Positions 33,235-41,631 of a stretch of DNA of 64,000 bases are shown piece after piece. Source of the DNA: Parvularcula sp964556115 (GTDB lineage Bacteria; Pseudomonadota; Alphaproteobacteria; Caulobacterales; Parvularculaceae). The stretch covers positions 1 through 64,000 of the forward strand of contig CAZKVC010000011.1 of the NCBI GenBank assembly GCA_964556115.1, given 5' to 3'. The notes beneath the pieces were generated by a model, which ran no database searches, was not told where the DNA came from, and saw only the letters and a program-made list of their open reading frames with translations. Each line of letters opens with the position of its first letter. The first letter of the stretch is position 1. Made by a program: the position numbers and the translations under genes.

Positions 33235-33842
33235 GTGTCCTGTTCCTCGAAACGCGTGCGCCATAGCGCTTCGCTAGGGTCGTCGCCGGGGCTGCAGGCG
33301 CGGACCTCCGCGGGCCGTGCGCTGCCGAGCTGGGCCTGTTCCCAGCAATCGCCGAAGACGGAGCAATAGCAGAGCTTCAGCTGCACCTGCTCAGTCTTCG
33401 CAGGGATCTCTTCGTTGAAGAAGCTGGCGAGCTTCCGGCGGTTCTCTTCTGTATCGGGCCATCCGAACCGGATGACATCCTTGCTCTCGCGAGGCTGCAG
33501 GAAACCGGTCATGGAGGCCCAGCTGAACTCCGCACCGTCCTTCAGGTCCGGCCGCAGGATCGTGGCGAAGAGGTCCTTGTACCGATCGACGGCGACGTCG
33601 TTATAGAGAAGCTCCGCGCTTTCCACGAATGCCACGCCGTGGCCTGTATTCCTGATAGCGATGGTCAGGGAAAGATCGTCTTCCGAAAGACTGAGGGACG
33701 GGCGCGTCTCGATGATCGGCATGAAGCTCGCAGCCTGGCTCTGGCGCTGGAGCCGGGCTTCGTCCCACGCGATGAAGACCGCCACCACGCTGGTGACCAG
33801 CGCGGCAAGCGCGACCATCAGATTGGTGTCGACCTTGCGCAT
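33231..33842 (-). CDS. Single-pass membrane protein in the pheS-pheT operon
   Basis: 203 residues from the ATG at 33842, one base after the pheS stop, with GAGG 7 bases upstream. One N-terminal membrane helix (LMVALAALVTSVVAVFIAWDE) is followed by a beta-rich domain outside or inside the membrane (SLSLSEDDLSLTIAIRNTGH, FVESAELLYND), resembling immunoglobulin-like periplasmic domains. Three cysteines occur near CYCSVFGDC. No family recognised. Overlaps the thioesterase gene by 4 bases and is clearly part of the pheS-to-pheT transcript. Confidence 0.75.
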   Translation of the reverse strand: MRKVDTNLMVALAALVTSVVAVFIAWDEARLQRQSQAASFMPIIETRPSLSLSEDDLSLTIAIRNTGHGVAFVESAELLYNDVAVDRYKDLFATILRPDLKDGAEFSWASMTGFLQPRESKDVIRFGWPDTEENRRKLASFFNEEIPAKTEQVQLKLCYCSVFGDCWEQAQLGSARPAEVRACSPGDDPSEALWRTRFEEQDT

Positions 33843-33843
33843 C

Positions 33844-34902
33844 TCAGACCTCTTCGGGGGCGAAGCCGTAATGGTCGATCCAGCGTTGGTCGCCCGCAAA
33901 GAAGGCGCGCAGGTCGGGGATGCCGTATTTCAGCATGGCGAGGCGATCGATGCCCATTCCGAAGGCGAAGCCCTGATATTCGTCAGGGTCGAGGCCGCAG
34001 GCCGTCAGAACATTGGGGTGGACCATGCCGCAACCGAGGATCTCCATCCAAGCCGAGCCGGACCCGATCTTGATGCCGCCGGGTACGCGCTCATAGCCGA
34101 CATCCATCTCGGCCGACGGTTCCGTAAACGGAAAGAAGTGCGGGCGGAAGCGGGTCTTCAGCTCACTGACGCCGAAGAACTCACGGCAGAAGGCCTCGAG
34201 CGTCCCCTTGAGGTGGCCCATATGGGTTTCGCGGTCGATGACCAGCCCCTCGACCTGATGGAACATCGGCGTGTGGGTCTGGTCGCTGTCGCAGCGGAAG
34301 GTACGCCCCGGCGCAATGATGCGGATCGGCGGCTTCTCCTTCATCATGGTACGCACCTGGACAGGCGAGGTGTGGGTCCTCAGCACCATGCGCTCGCCAT
34401 CTTCCTTGGGCGGAAAGAAGAAGGTGTCGTGCATCTCCCTTGCGGGGTGCTCGGGGGGGAAGTTCAGCGCGGTGAAGTTGTGGAAATCATCCTCGATATC
34501 CGGACCTTCCCGGGTCTCGAACCCCATGGCCGCGAAGATATCGGCGACCTCCTCGAAGACCTTGGTGAGGGGGTGGAGCTTGCCCCGCGCCGGCGGGCTG
34601 ATGGGCAGAGCGACATCGACGCGCTCTTCCTCGAGGCGCGACGTCAGCGCCTGCTCCTCCAGCGCTTCCTTCCGCACGGCGATGGCGTCGGCCACCCGAG
34701 CCTTCAGGCCATTGAGCGCCGGCCCTGCGGTCTTGCGCTCCTCGGGGCTCATCTTGCCGAGGGTCTTCATCTTCTCGGAGATGACCCCCTTCTTGCCGAG
34801 CGCGTGGACGCGGAGGTCCTCGAGCGCGCGCTCGTCCTCCGTGCCACGGATCTTCGTGATAAGGTCGGCTTCGAGGGCGGAAAGTTCGTCGTCGAGGGTC
34901 AT
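33844..34902 (-). CDS. pheS: Phenylalanyl-tRNA synthetase alpha subunit
   Basis: 352 residues from the ATG at 34902 (MTLDDELSALEADL); the frame is open 26 codons further but through the leader hairpins. N-terminal coiled coil (LGKKGVISEKMKTLGKMSPEERK in parts) binds tRNA-Phe; the catalytic core has HPLTKVFEEVADIFAAMGFE, the motif-2 region RTHTSPVQVRTM and LRFRPHFFPFTEPS-type motif (TRFRPHFFPFTEPSAEMD), and motif 3 GFAFGMGIDRLAMLKYG. Transcribed towards pheT with two genes between. A switch-like leader lies upstream. Confidence 0.98.
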   Translation of the reverse strand: MTLDDELSALEADLITKIRGTEDERALEDLRVHALGKKGVISEKMKTLGKMSPEERKTAGPALNGLKARVADAIAVRKEALEEQALTSRLEEERVDVALPISPPARGKLHPLTKVFEEVADIFAAMGFETREGPDIEDDFHNFTALNFPPEHPAREMHDTFFFPPKEDGERMVLRTHTSPVQVRTMMKEKPPIRIIAPGRTFRCDSDQTHTPMFHQVEGLVIDRETHMGHLKGTLEAFCREFFGVSELKTRFRPHFFPFTEPSAEMDVGYERVPGGIKIGSGSAWMEILGCGMVHPNVLTACGLDPDEYQGFAFGMGIDRLAMLKYGIPDLRAFFAGDQRWIDHYGFAPEEV

Positions 34903-34929
34903 GGCGTTCGTTTCGAGTGATCTTCCGAG

Positions 34930-34966
34930 GGCATTGCCAAGAAGATGCCCGGCAATCAATGCCGGG
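34930..34966 (-). promoter_or_regulatory. Possible attenuator-like leader of pheS
   Basis: Two mutually exclusive 7-bp stems can form in the transcript: CCCGGCA (34966-34960) with TGCCGGG (34954-34948), or GGCATTG (34963-34957) with CAATGCC (34936-34930). They lie between the rplT terminator and pheS. pheS is controlled by attenuation or T-box in other bacteria; neither a leader peptide rich in Phe nor a T-box is visible here. Confidence 0.4.
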
Positions 34967-34980
34967 GGTCGGGACCTCAT

Positions 34981-35015
34981 GAAAACGCCCGCGGCTTCAA
35001 AGGAAACCGCGGGCG
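34981..35015 (-). terminator. Intrinsic terminator after rplT
   Basis: On the minus strand CGCCCGCGG (35015-35007) pairs with CCGCGGGCG (34994-34986) and is followed by TTTTC. It ends the rpmI-rplT transcript 25 bases after rplT, or allows part to read into pheS. Confidence 0.8.
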
Positions 35016-35039
35016 CTGCTTGTCCGGTAGCCGAAGCGC

Positions 35040-35399
35040 TTACGCAGCCAGCGCTTCTTTCGCCTGGTTCGCGATCACTTCGAAGGCCTGCGGTTCACGG
35101 GCGGCGATGTCGGCCAGCATCTTGCGGTCGACCTCGATCCCAGCCTTGGAAAGGCCATTGATGAACTGCGAATAGGTCATGCCGTGCAGCCGGGCTGCGG
35201 CGTTGATCCGCTGGATCCACAGCTTGCGGAACTCGCGCTTGCGGTTCTTGCGGTCGCGATAGGCGTACTGGCCGGCCTTCTCCACCGCCTGGTTGGCGAC
35301 GCGGAAGGTGTTCTTGCGGCGACCGTAATAGCCTTTGGCGGCCTTGATGATCTTGCGGTGACGGGCGTGGGAGGCGGGTCCGCCTTTAACTCGTGACAT
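35040..35399 (-). CDS. rplT: Ribosomal protein L20 (bL20)
   Basis: 119 residues, complete. MSRVKGGPASHARHRKIIKA, YYGRRKNTFRVANQAVEKAG and WIQRINAAARLHGMTYSQFI are the conserved blocks. It binds 23S rRNA early in large-subunit assembly. It follows rpmI after 14 bases and is followed by a terminator. Confidence 0.99.
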   Translation of the reverse strand: MSRVKGGPASHARHRKIIKAAKGYYGRRKNTFRVANQAVEKAGQYAYRDRKNRKREFRKLWIQRINAAARLHGMTYSQFINGLSKAGIEVDRKMLADIAAREPQAFEVIANQAKEALAA

Positions 35400-35413
35400 G
35401 TTTCAGGTCCTTA

Positions 35414-35614
35414 TCAGCGCGCGTAGGGCATGTATTTCTTGACGATGGTCTGATCGCACTTGGCCATCGGTTCCATGCCGCGTTTCTGACGGATCTGCTT
35501 GTTGGTGCGCTTGATCATGCCGTGGCGCTTGCCGGTGGAGCCAGCCATGATCTTGCCGGTGCCCGTCACCTTGAAGCGCTTCTTGGCGCCCGACTTTGTC
35601 TTCATCTTGGGCAT
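35414..35614 (-). CDS. rpmI: Ribosomal protein L35 (bL35)
   Basis: 66 residues from the ATG at 35614 (MPKMKTKSGAKKRFKVTGTG); the ATG two codons upstream overlaps the AAGGAG ribosome-binding site. Basic small protein of the 50S subunit, with HGMIKRTNKQIRQKRG in the second half. First gene of the rpmI-rplT unit; infC is not nearby. Confidence 0.98.
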   Translation of the reverse strand: MPKMKTKSGAKKRFKVTGTGKIMAGSTGKRHGMIKRTNKQIRQKRGMEPMAKCDQTIVKKYMPYAR

Positions 35615-35711
35615 TTTCATCTCCTTACTTCAGGCGCACCGAGGCAATGCCGTGGGCCAGGCGCGCGCGGGAAGGGCGGCGTAAAGCAGAAGCGCCGCTC
35701 CGAGTCCAGAC

Positions 35712-37049
35712 CTACCGCAGCACCGGCAGGACGAAGGTCGCGCCGAGGATCGCGATAAGGAGAACGACCACCGAGATGGCGAAATTGCGGCGGCGGTGCT
35801 CGAGATCGTCTTCCGGCTTCGAGAAGGCGAAGAGGCACACCGGGATAAGCGCGAGGTTCACCACGGCCGTGAAGATCATGAAGCCCTGGGTCTGGAACAG
35901 ATCACCGAGGCCAACATCGGCACCTGCCACCCGCTGAGCGATGAAGGGCAAGCCAACCGCGAGGTCGATCGAGATGACGATGCCGATGAAAGCCTTGGCC
36001 ACGTCCTCGGCGGTATCGATCACCGCGCGGGTCAGCCTGACGCTGGCCCGGGTTAGGGCGAAGCCGTACTCGCGGCCCGCGATCAGCCCCAAAAAGACCC
36101 AGGTGGTCGACATAGGGATGTCCGACAGCTCCTTGAAGAAGAAGAGCAGCGAGGCATAGGTGAAGTCGATCAGGGTGGCCGAGCGGATGTCGATGACATT
36201 CGTCTTGGTCCTGAGAATCCGCTGAACCGGACCGCCCGCATTGGCAAAGGTGATCCCGAGGAAGAGAAGGATGATCCCCATCGCGGCGAAGCCCTGAAGC
36301 GCCGTCAGCTCGCGGGGCAGGAAGACGAAGATGTTCGCGAAGTCCTGGATCAGCCAGACCGCCCAGAGATAGCCTGTGGTCGCCCATTGCGCCACGACCC
36401 AATAGAGCCCGCGCCTTTGCGTGAAGGCGAGCAGCAGGGCAGCGGTCTCCACGACGAGGGTGATGCCGATGCCGGTCCACATCACCCTCATCTCTTCGAT
36501 CGTCCCGAAGAGGAAATATTGCGCCGCGAAGAACCCTGAGCCCACCAGACCGATCAGGCCGAAAGGGACATGGGCAGAAAGCTCCGAGGTGTCGAAGTAA
36601 CGCTCGAGGGTACGGCTGACCAGAAGCCAGACGCCCAGACCGACGGCAAAGGCCAGGGCATAGCCGATGAGCGACTTCTCGATCATCGAGCCCAGCCCGC
36701 TGACAGTCGCGAAGATGGTCAGGACCATGAAGGACGTCGAGACCGGAATGCCGAGCCGGGTGATCAGCAGGAGCACGAGCGGGGGCAGGGTGTGATACCA
36801 CTCGATGTCGATCGGGGGGTATTTCTCGGTGTTCGCAAGCCTGCCATAGGACGGATCGCCGCCGTTGACGATCCAGCCATAGGCGAAGGTCAGAACGAGA
36901 ATGGCCCCGGCAAACCCGAAAAGGATGCTCCAGTGGAGCTGGCGGTTCGAATTGATGAAGGTACCGAGGGTCTGAAGAGCGTCGTTTCCGACCACGGCGT
37001 AGGCCGCGAAAGCGAACCCGATCAGTGCCCAGATTTCCAAACCCAACAT
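35712..37049 (-). CDS. PiT-like inorganic phosphate transporter (divergent)
   Basis: 445 residues with about ten to twelve membrane helices. Two related repeats match the PiT signature: GNDALQTLGTFINSNRQ in the first half (compare GANDVANAFGTSVGS) with PVSTSFMVLTIFAT, and DIPMSTTWVFLGLIAGREYG with the helix ADVAKAF-like EDVAKAFIGIVISIDLAVGL in the second half. PiT proteins co-transport phosphate with a cation. The motifs are looser than in true PitA, so the substrate could differ. No PhoU-like (DUF47) gene is adjacent. It faces away from rpmI-rplT and the Smr gene precedes it. Confidence 0.65.
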   Translation of the reverse strand: MLGLEIWALIGFAFAAYAVVGNDALQTLGTFINSNRQLHWSILFGFAGAILVLTFAYGWIVNGGDPSYGRLANTEKYPPIDIEWYHTLPPLVLLLITRLGIPVSTSFMVLTIFATVSGLGSMIEKSLIGYALAFAVGLGVWLLVSRTLERYFDTSELSAHVPFGLIGLVGSGFFAAQYFLFGTIEEMRVMWTGIGITLVVETAALLLAFTQRRGLYWVVAQWATTGYLWAVWLIQDFANIFVFLPRELTALQGFAAMGIILLFLGITFANAGGPVQRILRTKTNVIDIRSATLIDFTYASLLFFFKELSDIPMSTTWVFLGLIAGREYGFALTRASVRLTRAVIDTAEDVAKAFIGIVISIDLAVGLPFIAQRVAGADVGLGDLFQTQGFMIFTAVVNLALIPVCLFAFSKPEDDLEHRRRNFAISVVVLLIAILGATFVLPVLR

Positions 37050-37070
37050 GCTTGCCGCCCCGCCAATTCC

Positions 37071-37661
37071 TCAGGGGCGCATAGAGAGCCTTCGCGACGA
37101 TTTCGTGACACCGTCGGCCTTGGTTTGGTGGCGCTTGGACTTGAGAAAGACATAGAACGCGCCCTGGCCGCCATGGCGCTGATGGGCGGGCCGGACGGCG
37201 CTGATCCCTTGGCCGTAAAGCCCGGTCTCGATCCCCTGCAGGAAGCGGCGGCGCAGGATGCCCCGGCCCTCGCCCTTGTGCTCGGCTTCAAAGCCGCCCT
37301 TGCCGGTGATGATCAGGACGACGCGCCGCCCTCGCGAGAGGCTGCCGCCGAGAAAGCGCAAGGTCGCGCGGTCCGCCTCGTCCTGGCGCATGCCGTGAAG
37401 GTCGAGGACGCCTTCAATGGCGATCTTGCCGCGCGCCACCTGACGCTCCCGCTTGGGATCGCCTGCATTGAGGGGCGATTGCGGAAGCTTGGGCAACGCC
37501 GGTTCGGAAGGGGCAGGTTTGATCCTGGGCTGAAGTTCCGTCGGCCCTCGGGGCGCTGGCGGGGCGGGGAGGGGCGCCTTGCCCGGCAGCGGCGCCACCG
37601 TCCGCGTCACCTGCCCCCAAAGCGCTTTTTCTTCAGGAGAGAGGCCGCGGCGCCTCTTCAT
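37071..37661 (-). CDS. Smr-domain protein
   Basis: 196 residues: a proline-rich disordered first half and a Smr (small MutS-related) endonuclease-like domain at residues 85-175. Motifs: GVLDLHGMRQDEADRATL (LDxH), VVLIITGKGG (TGKG) and HQRHGGQGAFYVFLK (HGG). Smr domains nick DNA or cleave RNA; standalone copies in alphaproteobacteria lie next to mltA, as here with a 4-base overlap. Confidence 0.9.
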   Translation of the reverse strand: MKRRRGLSPEEKALWGQVTRTVAPLPGKAPLPAPPAPRGPTELQPRIKPAPSEPALPKLPQSPLNAGDPKRERQVARGKIAIEGVLDLHGMRQDEADRATLRFLGGSLSRGRRVVLIITGKGGFEAEHKGEGRGILRRRFLQGIETGLYGQGISAVRPAHQRHGGQGAFYVFLKSKRHQTKADGVTKSSRRLSMRP

Positions 37662-38791
37662 GACCCTGTCTGGGTCCCGAGGGGCGGCGCGGTCTTGGGA
37701 ATGAGGGGGGCGATGACCCCCTGAAGCTTCAGCTTGCCTGCGATCTCGCCCGCTTCGGCACCGCGCCCGAGGTAAAGGTCGGCCCGGGCAGCCCCGCGGA
37801 TCGCGCCGCCAGTATCCTGGGCGATCAGGGGTCCTGAATAGGCCAGCACATCATCCTCGCCCGAAAGCCAGATCGGCGCCCCCATCGGGGTCACGGTCCT
37901 GTCGACCGCGGCGGAGACCATGGGGGTGAGAGGAGCCCCGGCGGTGCCCAAGGGCCCGCTGGCGTCTTCCAAGGGCCCCCGGTCGACGAAATAGACATAG
38001 CTCGGGTTGGTCGCCCGGACCCTTGCCGCCTCTTCCGGCGGGGCATCCGCCAGCCATCGCCGGATCGCCTGCATGGTGACGTCTTCAAGTTCGAGATGCC
38101 CCTCCTCGACGAGGGTCCGGCCGATCGCGTGATAGGGATGACCGTTCTGGGCGGCATAGCCGAAGCGGCGTGCTTCGCCGCCCAGATCAACAATGCCTGA
38201 GCCCTGAATCTGCAGCGTGAAGAGATCGTCGGGGTCCATATAGCCGAGGATCTCGGCGTCTTCGCCCGGATCCTTCTCGATCGCGGCGCGGTCTTCAAAG
38301 GGGACGAGGCGGCCATTGAGGATGCGGCCGGCGATGCGCCGCCCCTTGAGATCCTCGCGAAAGCTGCCGAGATCGACGGAGACCAGATCGTCTGGCTTGC
38401 CGAGAATGGGCGCGGTGAAGCGCCCCTCGGCTTGCGGCGCGCCTTCGAAGACAGGCTCGTAGTACCCCGTCGCCAGACCCTTTCCGCCATCGCCGAAGAG
38501 AAGCGCGTCGAAGCTTTCGGCGAAGAATGTCCGGGCTTCTTCTTCGGATCGGAGGTTCCGCGAGGCCTCGCAAAGGGGTGCCCAGTCTTCCGGCCTCGCC
38601 TGGGGGCCGGGCTGACGCACGAGCTGATCGCAGTTTCGGGCGAAGACCGTGGCGGCCTCAGAAAAATCGGCGGAGGCGAAGCCCGGAAGGTCTGTAGCGG
38701 GAACCCGCTTCACCCTCGCTTCGTCATCCCCGCCGCAGGCCGATAGGGCAACAAGGCTCAGGATCAGGATGGCCCACCGGAAGAAGATCAT
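37658..38791 (-). CDS. mltA: Membrane-bound lytic murein transglycosylase A
   Basis: 377 residues. Lipobox LSLVALSAC at residues 11-19 anchors it to the outer membrane. MltA domain: GLATGYYEPVFEGA, GRILNGRLVPFEDRAAIE, LQIQGSGIVDL and GHPYHAIGRTL; the C-terminal 3D domain ends in LIAQDTGGAIRGAARADLY with the catalytic aspartate. It cleaves murein glycan strands to anhydro-muropeptides. Overlaps the Smr gene by 4 bases and follows the Tim44-like gene, the usual alphaproteobacterial order. Confidence 0.95.
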   Translation of the reverse strand: MIFFRWAILILSLVALSACGGDDEARVKRVPATDLPGFASADFSEAATVFARNCDQLVRQPGPQARPEDWAPLCEASRNLRSEEEARTFFAESFDALLFGDGGKGLATGYYEPVFEGAPQAEGRFTAPILGKPDDLVSVDLGSFREDLKGRRIAGRILNGRLVPFEDRAAIEKDPGEDAEILGYMDPDDLFTLQIQGSGIVDLGGEARRFGYAAQNGHPYHAIGRTLVEEGHLELEDVTMQAIRRWLADAPPEEAARVRATNPSYVYFVDRGPLEDASGPLGTAGAPLTPMVSAAVDRTVTPMGAPIWLSGEDDVLAYSGPLIAQDTGGAIRGAARADLYLGRGAEAGEIAGKLKLQGVIAPLIPKTAPPLGTQTGS

Positions 38792-38818
38792 CGGTTCTGC
38801 GTCCCGGGAAGGCGAAGA

Positions 38819-39463
38819 TCAGGCGTCCGAGCCCTGAGTGGCAACGAGGATCCAGTTCGGGTCGCGGGTCTTGACTGGCCGCGCGAAAATCCAGCGATCA
38901 ACCACATGGGTCGCCTGTTCTTCGCTGCCTTCTATGACCTTGCCGTTCTCGTCGCGGACCGCGCGGATCTGCTCGGAACGGAATTTCAGCTCGGCCCGGT
39001 AATGGCCTTCGCCCTGATCCATGGCGATCACTTCCGGCGTATCGACGCCGACAAAGGTGAGATCGACAGTCTGGCCGGCCTTGTCGCGGCCCTCGATGGC
39101 GACTTCGAAGCTCCGCAGGACTTCGGGGTCGATGAAGCTGCGCACATGCTGAAGCTCGCCGCTGGCATAGGCTTGGACGATCATCTCATAGGCCTGCTTG
39201 GCGCCTTCCAGGAAGGCTTTTGGTTCGAAGGTCGGCGTCGTCTCGCGCACGGTCTGGGCCCAGGGGGGGAGGTCCTCACGCGGGGTGACCTGAAGCGCAG
39301 AGGGTGCCTGACCGTCATTCGCCGCATCACCGGCGCCGACGGGCCGCAGGACAGGCCTGTCCTGCTCGTCTGGCTCATGCCCGCCCCGCGTGCCGAGCAC
39401 GTTGAAGAGGCGATAGCTCAGGAAAAGAGCAAGGGCGGCGAAGATGATGAGGGTCAAATCCAT
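38819..39463 (-). CDS. timA: Tim44/TimA family protein
   Basis: 214 residues. An N-terminal membrane helix (LTLIIFAALALFLSYRLFN) is followed by a linker and a Tim44-like domain (AYASGELQHVRSFIDPEVLR, TVDLTFVGVDTPEVI, VVDRWIFARPVKTRDPNW). TimA is the bacterial homologue of mitochondrial import motor Tim44 and is typical of alphaproteobacteria. It is divergent from fxsA-secB and upstream of mltA. AAGG lies 7 bases before the ATG. Confidence 0.93.
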   Translation of the reverse strand: MDLTLIIFAALALFLSYRLFNVLGTRGGHEPDEQDRPVLRPVGAGDAANDGQAPSALQVTPREDLPPWAQTVRETTPTFEPKAFLEGAKQAYEMIVQAYASGELQHVRSFIDPEVLRSFEVAIEGRDKAGQTVDLTFVGVDTPEVIAMDQGEGHYRAELKFRSEQIRAVRDENGKVIEGSEEQATHVVDRWIFARPVKTRDPNWILVATQGSDA

Positions 39464-39651
39464 AATAACCTTCGATTAGCGTCCCGCAGGCTGGACGCAA
39501 GACGCGCCCTTCAATCACATATAACGCAAAAGGTGCACCACCAGTTTTACCGCGGCACTTTCTTCTTGCCCTTCGGTCATCACGAGGGCTCGCGTTGCTA
39601 AGGCGGCCGGACCGACCCACATGCACCCTGCAGCCATCAACCGGAAGCCCC

Positions 39652-40044
39652 TTGCCCCTATTGATCTTCGTTCTTCTCGTCGTGATGCCGATCCTGGAAA
39701 TCACGCTTCTCATCAAAGGTGCCTTCGCTTTCGGCATCCTGCCCGTCATTCTTCTGACGATCGGCACGGCGGCGCTGGGCACCTTCCTGATCAAGCGCCA
39801 GGGCCTTCAGGCGATGCAGCAATTGCGCGCCGAGACGGCCGCCGGGCGGGTCCCGGTCGCATCGGTGGTGGACGGCGCGGCGCTTCTGCTGGCGGCGCCG
39901 TTTCTTCTCACCCCGGGTTTCATCACCGACGGGATCGGCTTTGCGCTTCTGGTGCCGCCCTTCCGCCACGGTATCGCAAGGTGGGGTCTGCGCCGCCTGA
40001 AGCGCGCGCAGGAGGACGGCCGGGTCGTGATTATCAGGCGCTGA
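39652..40044 (+). CDS. fxsA: FxsA family membrane protein
   Basis: 130 residues if the TTG at 39652 is used (MPLLIFVLLVVMPILEIT), which gives the family N-terminus and has CGGAAG 6 bases upstream; longer in-frame starts add polar residues not seen in the family. Two paired membrane helices and the conserved TLLIKGAFAFGILPVIL, FLIKRQGLQAM and FLLTPGFITDGIGFALL follow. FxsA was found as a suppressor of F-exclusion of phage T7. Divergent from timA, upstream of secB. Confidence 0.88.
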   Translation: MPLLIFVLLVVMPILEITLLIKGAFAFGILPVILLTIGTAALGTFLIKRQGLQAMQQLRAETAAGRVPVASVVDGAALLLAAPFLLTPGFITDGIGFALLVPPFRHGIARWGLRRLKRAQEDGRVVIIRR

Positions 40045-40114
40045 ACCTTGTAAGGCGGGCCTTCCGCGTGTAGCGGGCGGCCCTTGCCGACAAGCCACAA
40101 GCCCCGGAGCCGAG

Positions 40115-40624
40115 ATGTCCGAGACCCCGCAGAACCCGTCCGCTTCCGCTGAAAACGCGCCCGCGATGCGCCTTTTGACCCAGTACCTGAAGGACCTGTC
40201 CTTCGAGAACCCGCAAGCGCCTGCCTCGCTGGGGAGCAATCAGGGCGCGCCGCAGATGGAAGTCGGCGTCGACGTCAATGCCCGCTCGCTCGGCCAGAAC
40301 CGCTTCGAGGTCGAGCTCAGCTGCTCGGCGACCGCCCAGCGCGAGGGCAGTGTCGTCTATGTCTGCGAAGTGAACTATGCCGGGCTGTTCCAGATCGAGA
40401 ACGTGCCTGAAGAGGCCATCGAGCCGGTGCTGCTGGTCGATGCGCCGCACCTTCTCTTCCCGTTCGTCCGGCAGATCGTCGCCCAGTCGACCCGCGATGG
40501 CGGCTTCATGCCGCTGCTGCTCGAGCCGCTCGACTTTGTCGGTATGTACCAGGCCCAGCGGGCCAAGCGCACAGCCGCGCAGAACGGCAACGACCAGATC
40601 GGCCAGACCGAAGGCGAAGCCTGA
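40115..40624 (+). CDS. secB: Protein-export chaperone SecB
   Basis: 169 residues. SecB tetramers keep preproteins unfolded and pass them to SecA. Blocks: LLTQYLKDLSFENPQAP, MEVGVDVNARSLGQNRFEVELS, EVNYAGLFQIENV, EPVLLVDAPHLLFPFVRQIV and DGGFMPLLLEPLDFVGMY. It ends at a 12-bp convergent hairpin shared with the next gene. Confidence 0.98.
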   Translation: MSETPQNPSASAENAPAMRLLTQYLKDLSFENPQAPASLGSNQGAPQMEVGVDVNARSLGQNRFEVELSCSATAQREGSVVYVCEVNYAGLFQIENVPEEAIEPVLLVDAPHLLFPFVRQIVAQSTRDGGFMPLLLEPLDFVGMYQAQRAKRTAAQNGNDQIGQTEGEA

Positions 40625-40638
40625 CGGCTTGATCCCTG

Positions 40639-40668
40639 ACGCTTCGGCCGGTCAGTCGGCCGAAGCGT
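40639..40668. terminator. 12-bp hairpin between secB and the kinase-like gene
   Basis: ACGCTTCGGCCG (40639-40650) pairs with CGGCCGAAGCGT (40657-40668) around GTCAGT. The right arm codes the last residues of the minus-strand gene. No good T-run follows on either side, so termination efficiency is uncertain. Confidence 0.5.
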
Positions 40669-41572
40669 TGAAGGCGACACCCCGGCTCTTGTTCAGAACC
40701 GCGCAGAGGATCTTGTCCTGCGGGATGGCCTTCGCGGCTTCTTCGAGCTCGCCGAAGGTCGTGTTGCCCGCTTCCGATACCAGAACCACGCCGTCGAGCT
40801 GCGGCATCACCGTCATCACGTCATCCGACCCGAGCATCGGCGGCAGGTTGAGGATGACGACCGTATTGCTGCCGATTCCGCGGAAGCTTTCCATCGCCTG
40901 TTTGAAGCGCGGCGAAGCCAGAAGCTCGGCGCTTTGCGCCGTGGCGCGGTCCGAGAGAAAGAAGAGAAGGTTCGAATCGGGATCGCGGGTCAGGTAGTCC
41001 TCCGCTCGCCCTTCGCCCCGGAAGAAGCCGATGCCCGAGCGGAACTCCCGTGCATCAAGATAACCCGCCAGAAGCGGTCGCTGCAGGTTGAGATCCGCGA
41101 GCACCACCGTCTGCTCCGTCCGCCGGGCGCAGGCGCGCGCGAGGTGGATGGAGGTGACGGTCTTGCCGTTACGGGCGGTGGGGGAGGTCACCCCGATGAT
41201 CTGTCCGCCGCGTTCCTTGATGCCCTGCAGCACTGTTGTCCTGACAATGCGGAAGGCGTTGTCGAAATCGGGCTTCTGCTCCGGTCCAAGGCCGAAGCGT
41301 TCTTCGAAGCGGACGAAATCCGCATCGCTCACCGGGAAGCGCGAGAAGTCGTCCACCGGCATGTCCGAGGCGCGGCGGCGTGGGCCTTGATTGTCCTCGC
41401 TCTCATCCGTCAGCGGCGGCTCGGTGGCGCTTTCGCCGAAATCGAACCCCCCGGCCTGGAAGGGCGAGGGCGCTTCTGTCACGCCGCCTGCGCCGCTGCC
41501 GCCGAAGAGGGGGCGGGCGACCTTGTCGAGAGCGGCTTCGAACGCGCTGATGCTGGCTTTGTTTTCACTCAT
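40652..41572 (-). CDS. BY-kinase/CpsD-like exopolysaccharide ATPase
   Basis: 306 residues. A polar N-terminus of about 110 residues precedes a P-loop domain like those of bacterial tyrosine kinases for capsule synthesis: IIGVTSPTARNGKTVTSIHLA (Walker A), VVLADLNLQRPLLAGYL (Walker A' region) and VVILNLPPMLGSDD (Walker B). Unlike true BY-kinases there is no C-terminal tyrosine cluster, and the Walker A is TARNGKT rather than PGEGKS. It follows the Wzz gene by 59 bases and is presumably its partner in setting polysaccharide length. Confidence 0.85.
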   Translation of the reverse strand: MSENKASISAFEAALDKVARPLFGGSGAGGVTEAPSPFQAGGFDFGESATEPPLTDESEDNQGPRRRASDMPVDDFSRFPVSDADFVRFEERFGLGPEQKPDFDNAFRIVRTTVLQGIKERGGQIIGVTSPTARNGKTVTSIHLARACARRTEQTVVLADLNLQRPLLAGYLDAREFRSGIGFFRGEGRAEDYLTRDPDSNLLFFLSDRATAQSAELLASPRFKQAMESFRGIGSNTVVILNLPPMLGSDDVMTVMPQLDGVVLVSEAGNTTFGELEEAAKAIPQDKILCAVLNKSRGVAFNASAD

Positions 41573-41631
41573 AACGCTAGTTCCCTATCGGCCCGCAGGG
41601 GCCAGGATGGCACAAGGCGAACGGCCCACCA

